5,913 nucleotides of DNA from Candidatus Zophobacter franzmannii (GTDB taxonomy: Bacteria; Cloacimonadota; Cloacimonadia; Cloacimonadales; JAFGVF01). The notes under the pieces are model-generated. The model saw only the letters and a program-made list of their open reading frames with translations. It searched no databases and was not told the origin of the DNA. This document shows, piece after piece, positions 1 to 5,138 of the stretch. Position 1 is the stretch's first letter; the number at the start of each line of letters is the position of its first letter. The stretch spans positions 1-5,913 of the forward strand of contig JAVCCX010000358.1 in the NCBI GenBank assembly GCA_030765245.1. Reading direction: 5' to 3'. Made by a program: the position numbers and the translations under genes.

Positions 1-912
1 CTCTTGATTTGTAGGTGTAGGAGCAGGGCATAATTCATTGATATACACCTCAAAATCGTTTGTAAATATCGGAGTTGTCCACAAGTTATCCACAATGTTT
101 TGTTCTCCTTCGTGGATAACTTCAATGCTTAGAACAGGGTTTACAAAATCTTGATATTGAACATAAACCACTGTATCTATGCAGGTTAACGAAATTATAC
201 TATTCAGACCCCCTTCGAACTGAATAACGCCATCAAGGCAGATTCTAAGCGAAGCTTCAGAGTTATCCACATCGGATGTGGATAAATTAAAAATTGATGT
301 GTATATCTTCAATGAATCGTGTATAATTGTAGTTTCAACACTCTTTATCATAAGGTCAACTTCATGGACATTTCGATATCCGGGAGTCGGGTTTTGAGAG
401 ATAAGAAAGTCATCAGCACAAAGATTGGTATCATTACCATTGGGATTTCGATACAATGAAGACCCTTGAGAGGTATCAGGGGCAAAACTGACTCCAGCTA
501 CTTGATTATCATCAATCAGATTATTGGCATTATTCTCACCATATAAAATAGTATCTGTATAATCTCCCGAAGCAGATATTAGTCTGACACCATCAACAGC
601 ATCAGTCGCATTTTGAAGATTGAGGGTTGTATGTAAATGAGCATTATCAATAAATTCTTCTGCAATAAGGATATATCTACCGGGACGAATAAGAATGGCT
701 GGGAAGGTGTAATCATGCACAAATTCATCACCACCCGATAGAATTTGCCAGCCAATAAGATTAATCTCTTCACTGCCATTATTATATAGCTCAATCCACT
801 CATACCCCTCATCTGAGCTAATGGGATCATAGCATATTTCGTTGATAACAACTGAACAATTCGCATATACATATATACAAAGTAGCATCACAAGCAAGGA
901 TAGTGTTTTCAT
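1..912 (-). CDS. Secreted lamin-tail-domain / CARDB-like protein, 3' end cut off by window edge
   Basis: An uninterrupted frame of 304 codons begins at the ATG at 912-910 and is still open at position 1, so the C-terminus is missing. Residues 1-17 are a signal peptide (hydrophobic MLLCIYVYA, probable cleavage after VYA at 17), so the product is exported. Residues about 20-180 form a lamin-tail domain: it opens with VVINEICYDP, continues with YEWIELYNNGS and INLIGWQI, and closes with SLYRNPNG, DF and NPTPGYRN. Residues about 185-285 look like a CARDB-type beta-sandwich (IFNLSTSDVDN, then VDNLW). A second lamin-tail domain seems to start at 288 (VYINELCPAPTP) and is cut by the edge. Such proteins are usually large modular surface or sorted proteins; the exact role is unknown. 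A short AGAGG ribosome-binding site lies at 917-921, four bases upstream. The gene is divergent from elbB. The lamin-tail call is strong and the CARDB call moderate. Confidence 0.85.
   Translation of the reverse strand, partial: MKTLSLLVMLLCIYVYANCSVVINEICYDPISSDEGYEWIELYNNGSEEINLIGWQILSGGDEFVHDYTFPAILIRPGRYILIAEEFIDNAHLHTTLNLQNATDAVDGVRLISASGDYTDTILYGENNANNLIDDNQVAGVSFAPDTSQGSSLYRNPNGNDTNLCADDFLISQNPTPGYRNVHEVDLMIKSVETTIIHDSLKIYTSIFNLSTSDVDNSEASLRICLDGVIQFEGGLNSIISLTCIDTVVYVQYQDFVNPVLSIEVIHEGEQNIVDNLWTTPIFTNDFEVYINELCPAPTPTNQE
75..285. promoter_or_regulatory. Cluster of five DnaA-box-like sites inside the lamin-tail gene
   Basis: Three perfect copies of the consensus DnaA box TTATCCACA occur at 86-94 (plus), 263-271 (plus) and 277-285 (minus). 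Two single-mismatch copies lie at 75-83 (plus, TTGTCCACA) and 112-120 (minus, TTATCCACG). The pair at 263-285 is a perfect inverted repeat with a 5-base spacer, and 85-93 with 112-120 is another inverted pair. No other copy was noticed in the rest of the window. DnaA binds such boxes at replication origins, at titration loci and in regulated promoters. Binding here is inferred from sequence alone. No dnaA, dnaN or clear AT-rich unwinding element is in view, so origin versus titration site versus coincidence cannot be decided. Confidence 0.45.
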
Positions 913-921
913 AGTGCCTCT

Positions 922-964
922 AATCTAAGTAATTGAGTTTAGATTAATTAACCTAACTTAGATT
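922..964. repeat. Operator-like inverted repeats upstream of the lamin-tail gene
   Basis: AATCTAAGT at 922-930 is matched by its exact reverse complement ACTTAGATT at 956-964. A third element at 939-946 (TTAGATTA) is the exact reverse complement of 921-928. Three copies of one word therefore alternate in orientation within 44 bases. They overlap the spacer, the -10 region and the leader of the promoter proposed for the minus-strand gene, which is where a repressor or activator would bind. No regulator gene is visible nearby. The repeats are seen directly; the operator role is inferred. Confidence 0.4.
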
Positions 965-970
965 TGTCAA
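941..970 (-). promoter_or_regulatory. Candidate promoter for the lamin-tail gene
   Basis: On the minus strand a perfect TTGACA (-35) lies at 970-965, followed after 18 bases by a weak -10 match TAATCT at 946-941. This leaves a leader of roughly 20-30 bases before the ATG at 912. The -35 is convincing for a sigma-70 type promoter. The -10 matches only about half of TATAAT, and Bacteroidota-type promoters follow a different consensus, so confidence is limited. Confidence 0.35.
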
Positions 971-993
971 AGAAATTATTTAGTAACCGCAGA

Positions 994-1034
994 GAGACCA
1001 TGCTTTTTCACCATTAGCAAGGTCTCATCTTGCT
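994..1034. repeat. Two mutually exclusive hairpins in the divergent intergenic region
   Basis: GAGACC (994-999) pairs with GGTCTC (1021-1026). After one A/A mismatch the stem continues with TGCT (1001-1004) against AGCA (1016-1019), closing an 11-base loop. The segment AGCAAG (1016-1021) can instead pair with CTTGCT (1029-1034), so the two hairpins share one arm. The element lies upstream of both proposed promoters. It could be a protein-binding palindrome or part of a longer leader or small RNA. It lacks a following U-run, so it is not a convincing terminator. Confidence 0.3.
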
Positions 1035-1102
1035 CCAATATTCCAAAGGTAAAGGGAGAGGATTGCGATGGTGAGTGATGCTAATCAAAAAATATCCTTG
1101 CA

Positions 1103-1108
1103 TATAAT
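1103..1108 (+). promoter_or_regulatory. Candidate -10 element for elbB
   Basis: A perfect TATAAT lies about 50 bases before the elbB start codon, preceded by TTGCA. There is no good -35 hexamer at 16-18 bases upstream, and the TG of an extended -10 is one base too far away. It would place the transcription start near 1115 and give a leader of about 45 bases. The match is perfect, but in AT-rich DNA such hexamers also arise by chance. Confidence 0.35.
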
Positions 1109-1147
1109 CAAAGCTAATGATTGATAAGAAATATTAAACAATTTTTG

Positions 1148-1153
1148 AAGGAG
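1148..1153 (+). promoter_or_regulatory. elbB: Shine-Dalgarno site that sets the elbB start
   Basis: AAGGAG sits six bases before the ATG at 1160. It favours that ATG over the in-frame TTG at 1121, which would add 13 residues with no counterpart in the family. Confidence 0.8.
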
Positions 1154-1159
1154 TTTAGG

Positions 1160-1813
1160 ATGAAAAGAGTAGCAATACTATTAGCCGGTTGTGGGAACAG
1201 AGATGGTTCAGAGATTTATGAATCAACATTCACTGTACTGGCACTTTCTAAAGCTGGAGCTGAGATTGTGTTTGTCGCACCGGATAGGGATCAAGCTGAA
1301 GTTGATGACTATGTTAACAATGGGACAAAAGATGAAGCACGGAATATTCTCCAAGAATCAGCAAGGATTGCAAGAGGGGACATTAAACCTTTAAATGCGG
1401 TTAGACTCAATGATATTGATGCACTTATTATGCCGGGTGGGGCAGGTGTGGCAAAGAACTTTAGTAGTTTCTTTACTGAGGGTATTGAGGGAATCGTCAA
1501 ACCCGATATAGCGGAATTCCTGACAAGTGTAAGAAATGCGGGTAAGCCGATAGGATCTATCTGTATTAGTCCGGTGATTCTAATGCTTTTGTTTAGAGAC
1601 TCAGGGCTTAAAGTTACCACAGGTCTTGATTCGGAATGGGTAGAGAAAGCCAAGAAATTGGGAGTAGAGACGACCTTGAAACCTTCAACTGAGATTATTG
1701 TTGATGAAGAGATGAAGGTTGTCTCAACACCTGCTTTTATGAATGATGCAAGCTTTGCAGATGTTGCAATCGGGATAGAGAAATTGGTTAATAAGGTTTT
1801 AGAATTAGCGTAA
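1160..1813 (+). CDS. elbB: ElbB-type glyoxalase / DJ-1-PfpI superfamily protein
   Basis: The product is a 217-residue cytoplasmic protein, the same length as I recall for E. coli ElbB, with the family landmarks in order. These are an N-terminal strand and AGCGNRDGSEI (residues 9-19, with Glu18 at the usual DJ-1 acidic position), RNILQESARIARGDI (61-75), the glycine loop MPGGAGVAKN (91-100), the nucleophile elbow GKPIGSICISP (128-138, with Cys135 as the expected reactive cysteine) and a VVSTPAFM segment near the C-terminus. ElbB proteins are annotated as isoprenoid-biosynthesis-associated; E. coli ElbB has been reported to show glyoxalase III-like activity on glyoxal. The physiological substrate is uncertain. 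The start is chosen from the AAGGAG site and from family length. The gene appears monocistronic, divergent from the lamin-tail gene and convergent with batE. No key residue is missing. Confidence 0.93.
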   Translation: MKRVAILLAGCGNRDGSEIYESTFTVLALSKAGAEIVFVAPDRDQAEVDDYVNNGTKDEARNILQESARIARGDIKPLNAVRLNDIDALIMPGGAGVAKNFSSFFTEGIEGIVKPDIAEFLTSVRNAGKPIGSICISPVILMLLFRDSGLKVTTGLDSEWVEKAKKLGVETTLKPSTEIIVDEEMKVVSTPAFMNDASFADVAIGIEKLVNKVLELA

Positions 1814-1815
1814 AC

Positions 1816-2580
1816 CTAAGGATTCACCCGAGCAATGGAGTTGTTTGGTATCCAACCTCCAAGTCCATTTGGAAGCTTTACCAAAACCCAACCTTTTTGT
1901 TCATTTTCAATAGAGATACTCATGCCTTCATGGATAGTAAACACTCTAGAAAAGTCTTCTCCAGGTCCGCTATGACCAACTGCTGTATCAGCAAAGAGAA
2001 CAGCAGGTTTTTTACTATTGTATACGGTAGCTCTCGCAATTGTAATAAATAGATTAAGGGTGAAGAGGAAGAGTAATACTGTTAAAATAAATACAGGTAT
2101 TGACTTCTCACTATGTCTGAACTTTAGCATTATCAAAAGAAGTACAGCGATAATGGCTATGAAGAGAAACAGAGTGGTCAGGGCTACAAAGTTTATCGTA
2201 AAGACTGCAAAAACCTTATTCCAAATCGAAGCAATGAACCCCGGGTTTTCTTCTATCTGTTTATCCTGGGTGAGTGAGAGGGCAAAAAGTAGATTATTCT
2301 GTGCCTGTTTATGTGCTGAATTGATGCGGAGTGCTCGCTTAAAGTTTAGAATAGCAGGACCGAGATGTCCTTCTCTGAAATGACAGTTACCGGCATTGAA
2401 ATAGAGGTTAGCATTCACGATTCCTCTATCTATCAACTCACTATAATTTTCTAACGCTTTATCGAACTCTTTCTGGGCATAAAGGTCATTCCCTCTGATG
2501 AAAAGAGCATTATTGGACATTGGAATTGCAAATAGGGAAGCGGTAACAACAAGTAAGAGTAATGCTATATATCTTTTCAT
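1816..2580 (-). CDS. batE: BatE: TPR, two-helix and SH3-like membrane protein of the Bat operon
   Basis: This 254-residue protein starts with a signal peptide or anchor (residues 1-18). Residues about 24-104 hold TPR helices: LFIRGNDLYAQKEFDKALENY, split here at about 26-46, then LYFNAGNCHFREGHLGPAILNFKRAL at 59-84. Two membrane segments follow at about 129-151 and 161-183. The C-terminal part, about 192-251, is a bacterial SH3-like fold (HSGPGEDFSRVFTIHEGM, then GWVLVKLPNGLGGWI). This domain order is typical for BatE, the last gene of Bat operons, and the TPR and SH3 parts suggest protein and envelope binding outside the cytoplasm. It follows batD by 9 bases and its ribosome-binding site overlaps the batD stop. 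Its own stop lies 2 bases from that of the convergent elbB. The family call is strong; the molecular role is not known. Confidence 0.88.
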   Translation of the reverse strand: MKRYIALLLLVVTASLFAIPMSNNALFIRGNDLYAQKEFDKALENYSELIDRGIVNANLYFNAGNCHFREGHLGPAILNFKRALRINSAHKQAQNNLLFALSLTQDKQIEENPGFIASIWNKVFAVFTINFVALTTLFLFIAIIAVLLLIMLKFRHSEKSIPVFILTVLLFLFTLNLFITIARATVYNSKKPAVLFADTAVGHSGPGEDFSRVFTIHEGMSISIENEQKGWVLVKLPNGLGGWIPNNSIARVNP

Positions 2581-2587
2581 TTATTAA

Positions 2588-2592
2588 CCTCA
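2588..2592 (-). promoter_or_regulatory. batE: batE ribosome-binding site overlapping the batD stop codon
   Basis: The minus-strand TGAGG contains the batD TGA stop (2592-2590) and the GAGG Shine-Dalgarno core, seven bases before the batE ATG. Translation of batE is probably coupled to termination of batD. Confidence 0.65.
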
Positions 2593-4395
2593 ATGCTTGA
2601 TTTTAAGACGACTTATTTCTTGAACAAGCTTCTTCAGGGATGAGAAATGGTTGTTGATTTGGGTACCTGTAAATCCACCAGGCATGAAACGAGCTTGATT
2701 GCAAATCTTGAAAAATTCACTGAGTTCAACTATGAGTTTTACTTCAACAGCTTTGTTTCTCATATTTGACATAATTTCCTCAGTTGTGAGTCCTTTGGGA
2801 ATCCTAAGTTTATCTGTAAGGTATTGAATCAGACCATTATGTGCTGCTGCGTAAAACTCCGGGCGTCTTTTGTTTGCGTGGTCAGATGCAAGAGCCAAGT
2901 ACTTTTTAAGAATCTTGGAGGCATTCTTTTGTCTGAGAAGATCAGCGTCACCGGCAAGTTTATCCTGCTCTCTAACATAGTAAAGTGTGATCGGGTATAG
3001 TGAGATAGAAATTATCACAAGTAACCAATACCACAGAGTTGAGAAGAAAGTTTTAAACATTGGAACGCGAGTGGCTGAAATGATATACTTGATATCTCTT
3101 CCTTCAAGATTAACTGAGCTCTGAACATACCCAACAGAGTTACTGAATCTTGAATCACCTTCTGTGACCTTTATGTTATACTGTTTAGTCTTTGGTCTCA
3201 TATACTTTTTCAAAACTGGGTTAAAGTATGAAAACTCAATGGAAGGTAGTGTGTAATTACCTTTCTCCTGAGCAATAACGAGGTATTTAACAATCTTCTT
3301 CGCATTAGCAGTGTCCAAAGCCTCATTTTGAACTTCGGGAGTCATAACACGCATATTTTGAATTTCAGGGAATTCAGGAGCTGAGAATTGTGAGATATTG
3401 CCTGTACCTTTTATCTCTATAGTATATTGAAAAGAATCACCTGCTTTTAACTCAGTTTTGTTCATCTCTCCTGTGAGAGTAAATTTACCAATAGCCCCAT
3501 TGAAAGAAGTCGGCTTACCAGCTGTAGGGAGTTCTTTAACATTGATATTAATCGGGGCATTACGAACAAGTTTTCTCCTCGGAGAACCTGTTGACCAAAA
3601 ACTACCAAAGTCTTGACCGAGAGTCACTTCAAGTTCCAGGGTAGGAGCTGTAACTTTGCCGGTAGAGTTCGGCATCAGCTTCACTCTCTTTAACAGAATA
3701 CCACGGTAATTTTTCCCATTGTACTCCTTGATATTCATCCGCAGTTCTCTTGCTGTATAAATTTCATCTTTCCCATAACCCGGATAGTCTTTTTCATCTG
3801 AGATGGACAATCCACTAACATTCTGAGTAGTGTACAAGGTGTAATCTACCTTTATTGGTTCACCTTTAAAGACAGATTTTTTATTCGGTTTAGCAACTAA
3901 GAAAGTTTCACCATCTGGAGAGCTTGTTTTGGCTGGTTCTTCGTAAAAATTATCAAACACTGAGCGTGATCTTCTGGTTCTTGCCTTACTTGTATTTGTC
4001 GTGCCTTTAACAACCTTAACTTGAATTGGTTTAGTATTATATGTAGAACCCTTAAAATCAAAAGATACAGCAGGAATTGTATAATCACCTTCTTTCCGAG
4101 GAGATAGAGTATATGTAAATGTCTTTGTAAAACTTGTAGTTGTTTTACCGTTCACCCAACTAAATGAAGACTGAGTCGAACTCCGTGTATCAAGAAGTGA
4201 GAAACCGGGGACAGTGCGGAGACTTGGGGTTGAAACCTTGTTCCCATCTTCACCTGAGACAATAACCTTATAGTTTAGTTGATCTTGTAAACCTATAGTA
4301 TCACTGTTTACTGAACTTGCGACTTTCAGGTCAGATGAGAATAGGGGTACTAATATTAGTCCGATTAATCCAATTAATAATATCAACTTCTTCAT
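2590..4395 (-). CDS. batD: BatD: oxygen-tolerance-type exported membrane protein
   Basis: This 601-residue protein is of normal BatD length. Residues 1-20 are a signal peptide. A long beta-rich extracytoplasmic region (about 22-445) follows, with the recurrent BatD pattern of immunoglobulin-like modules: QLNYKVIVSGED near 39, then TFTYTLSPRKEGDYTIPAVSF near 92 (only the start and end are diagnostic), a further module near 165-290 (KSVFKGEPIKVDYTLYT) and another near 300-410 (LKAGDSFQYTIEIKGTGNIS, 316-335). One membrane helix at about 452-474 anchors it. A helical cytoplasmic tail at 480-601 includes RPEFYAAAHNGLIQYLTDKL and a CNQARFMPGG segment. BatD is thought to act with the VWA proteins BatA/B at the cell envelope; in some bacteria Bat operons are tied to oxidative-stress tolerance. 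A 76-base gap separates it from batC and its Shine-Dalgarno is weak (AAGAGA). The stop overlaps the batE ribosome-binding site. Confidence 0.92.
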   Translation of the reverse strand: MKKLILLIGLIGLILVPLFSSDLKVASSVNSDTIGLQDQLNYKVIVSGEDGNKVSTPSLRTVPGFSLLDTRSSTQSSFSWVNGKTTTSFTKTFTYTLSPRKEGDYTIPAVSFDFKGSTYNTKPIQVKVVKGTTNTSKARTRRSRSVFDNFYEEPAKTSSPDGETFLVAKPNKKSVFKGEPIKVDYTLYTTQNVSGLSISDEKDYPGYGKDEIYTARELRMNIKEYNGKNYRGILLKRVKLMPNSTGKVTAPTLELEVTLGQDFGSFWSTGSPRRKLVRNAPININVKELPTAGKPTSFNGAIGKFTLTGEMNKTELKAGDSFQYTIEIKGTGNISQFSAPEFPEIQNMRVMTPEVQNEALDTANAKKIVKYLVIAQEKGNYTLPSIEFSYFNPVLKKYMRPKTKQYNIKVTEGDSRFSNSVGYVQSSVNLEGRDIKYIISATRVPMFKTFFSTLWYWLLVIISISLYPITLYYVREQDKLAGDADLLRQKNASKILKKYLALASDHANKRRPEFYAAAHNGLIQYLTDKLRIPKGLTTEEIMSNMRNKAVEVKLIVELSEFFKICNQARFMPGGFTGTQINNHFSSLKKLVQEISRLKIKH

Positions 4396-4471
4396 TTTAT
4401 ATCTCTTTTATTATGCAATTTATAACGAATTTATACGATATATTGAGAGGGCAAGAAAAATATCAATTATT
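4396..4471 (-). promoter_or_regulatory. batC-batD spacer with a near-tandem repeat and a possible internal promoter
   Basis: This is the only sizeable gap in the operon and is very AT-rich. AATTTATAACG (4417-4427) is followed directly by AATTTATACG (4428-4437), a tandem repeat with one base missing. On the minus strand TTGATA (4466-4461) and TATATC (4442-4437), 18 bases apart, could form an internal promoter; TATAAA also occurs at 4435-4430. No hairpin was seen. In DNA this AT-rich such matches are weak evidence. Confidence 0.25.
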
Positions 4472-5128
4472 CTACCAGTATTTACCTTCAGCTCTACCGC
4501 TTGCCTTGGCTTTCTTCTTCTCTTTTAAATCATTTTGTTCTTGTTCTTGAAGAGCTTTCAACTGTTCTTCTGCTTCTTTTTGTTTATCTAGTTCTTCTTG
4601 TGATTGTTTCTGTTGTTTTTGCTCTTCTTTTTTCTCTTGCTTCTCTTCTTTCTTCTCATCTTTATTTTGTTCTTGCTTCTGCTGTTGTTGTTGCTGCTGA
4701 AGCATTTGCTTGGCAAGCTCGTAGTTTACCTTCACATCTTTATTTTTAGGGTTTGCTTTAAGTGCTTGTTTGTAAGATTCAATAGCCTGTCCGTAATCTT
4801 CATTATTATAATAGATGTTGCCGATATTGTGTAGAACTTTGTCTTTATCTTTAAATTTAGAATTTCTTAAGGCAGATTGATAAGCTGATAGAGCTTCTTC
4901 TGTTTTACTGTTTTTATAATATGCGTTACCAAGGTTATATTGCAGTTTCGGATCAGTTGGATCTTTAATGGCATTTTCATTGAAGCTTTTCTCTGCCTTC
5001 TCAAACTTCTGTTTTGTATAATGTTTCTTCCCTGCATTATTACGGAAGAACTTACCAATATTGAAGAGACCTGCATTTAGAAAAATGACAGTAAAAGTTA
5101 TCATTAGAGTTAATAGTATTTTCTTCAT
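4472..5128 (-). CDS. batC: BatC: TPR protein with charged Gln/Glu/Lys-rich tail
   Basis: This 218-residue protein has a signal peptide at 1-19. Three TPR units follow at about 31-64, 65-97 and 98-131 (LQYNLGNAYYKNSKTEEALSA split at 62-82, VLHNIGNIYYNNEDYGQAIESY near 98-119). The segment VNYELAKQMLQ then leads into seven glutamines (144-150) and a 55-residue tail made almost wholly of Q, K, E and D, predicted helical or coiled. It ends in Trp218 (GKYW). TPR plus a low-complexity charged tail placed directly after a VWA gene is the usual BatC arrangement. The protein is probably a scaffold bridging the VWA proteins and BatD or BatE. It starts 7 bases after the batB stop with an overlapping ribosome-binding site, so the two are likely co-translated. 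The 76-base gap after it precedes batD. Confidence 0.87.
   Translation of the reverse strand: MKKILLTLMITFTVIFLNAGLFNIGKFFRNNAGKKHYTKQKFEKAEKSFNENAIKDPTDPKLQYNLGNAYYKNSKTEEALSAYQSALRNSKFKDKDKVLHNIGNIYYNNEDYGQAIESYKQALKANPKNKDVKVNYELAKQMLQQQQQQQKQEQNKDEKKEEKQEKKEEQKQQKQSQEELDKQKEAEEQLKALQEQEQNDLKEKKKAKASGRAEGKYW
4514..4702 (-). repeat. Low-complexity CAR/GAR/AAR triplet tract encoding the BatC tail
   Basis: The minus strand is almost pure purine plus CAG/CAA codons over residues 143-205 of BatC. It includes a seven-glutamine run at 4679-4699 written with mixed CAG and CAA. The plus strand is correspondingly rich in CTT and TTC triplets, which opens long but spurious hydrophobic reading frames there. 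Such tracts can change length by slippage, although the mixed codons limit this. Confidence 0.7.
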
Positions 5129-5133
5129 ATTGA

Positions 5134-5138
5134 CCTCA
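5134..5138 (-). promoter_or_regulatory. batC: batC ribosome-binding site overlapping the batB stop codon
   Basis: The minus-strand TGAGG contains the batB TGA (5138-5136) and a GAGG core five bases before the batC ATG, the same arrangement as at batE. It indicates translational coupling of batC to batB. Confidence 0.65.

Noticed and set aside
579..872. 97-residue minus-strand frame within the lamin-tail gene
   Set aside because: It overlaps the lamin-tail domain in another frame and shows no recognisable domain or ribosome-binding site.
855..912. Lipoprotein signal in the lamin-tail protein (cysteine at residue 19)
   Set aside because: The residues before the cysteine (YAN) do not fit a lipobox; cleavage after VYA by signal peptidase I fits better.
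1121..1159. TTG-initiated N-terminal extension of elbB by 13 residues
   Set aside because: The ATG at 1160 has an AAGGAG site at good spacing and gives the normal ElbB length and N-terminus; the extension has no family counterpart.
1837..1860. GGAG...CTCC imperfect hairpin near the elbB/batE junction as a terminator
   Set aside because: It lies within batE coding sequence, has an uneven internal loop and lacks a U-run on either strand.
2018..2383. 121-residue plus-strand frame opposite batE
   Set aside because: It is antisense to a confident batE with matching domain structure, and its sequence shows no recognisable family.
4501..4834. Leucine/phenylalanine-rich plus-strand frames that look like membrane proteins
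   Set aside because: They are the antisense reading of the BatC glutamine/glutamate/lysine-rich tail and have no plausible ribosome-binding site or family.
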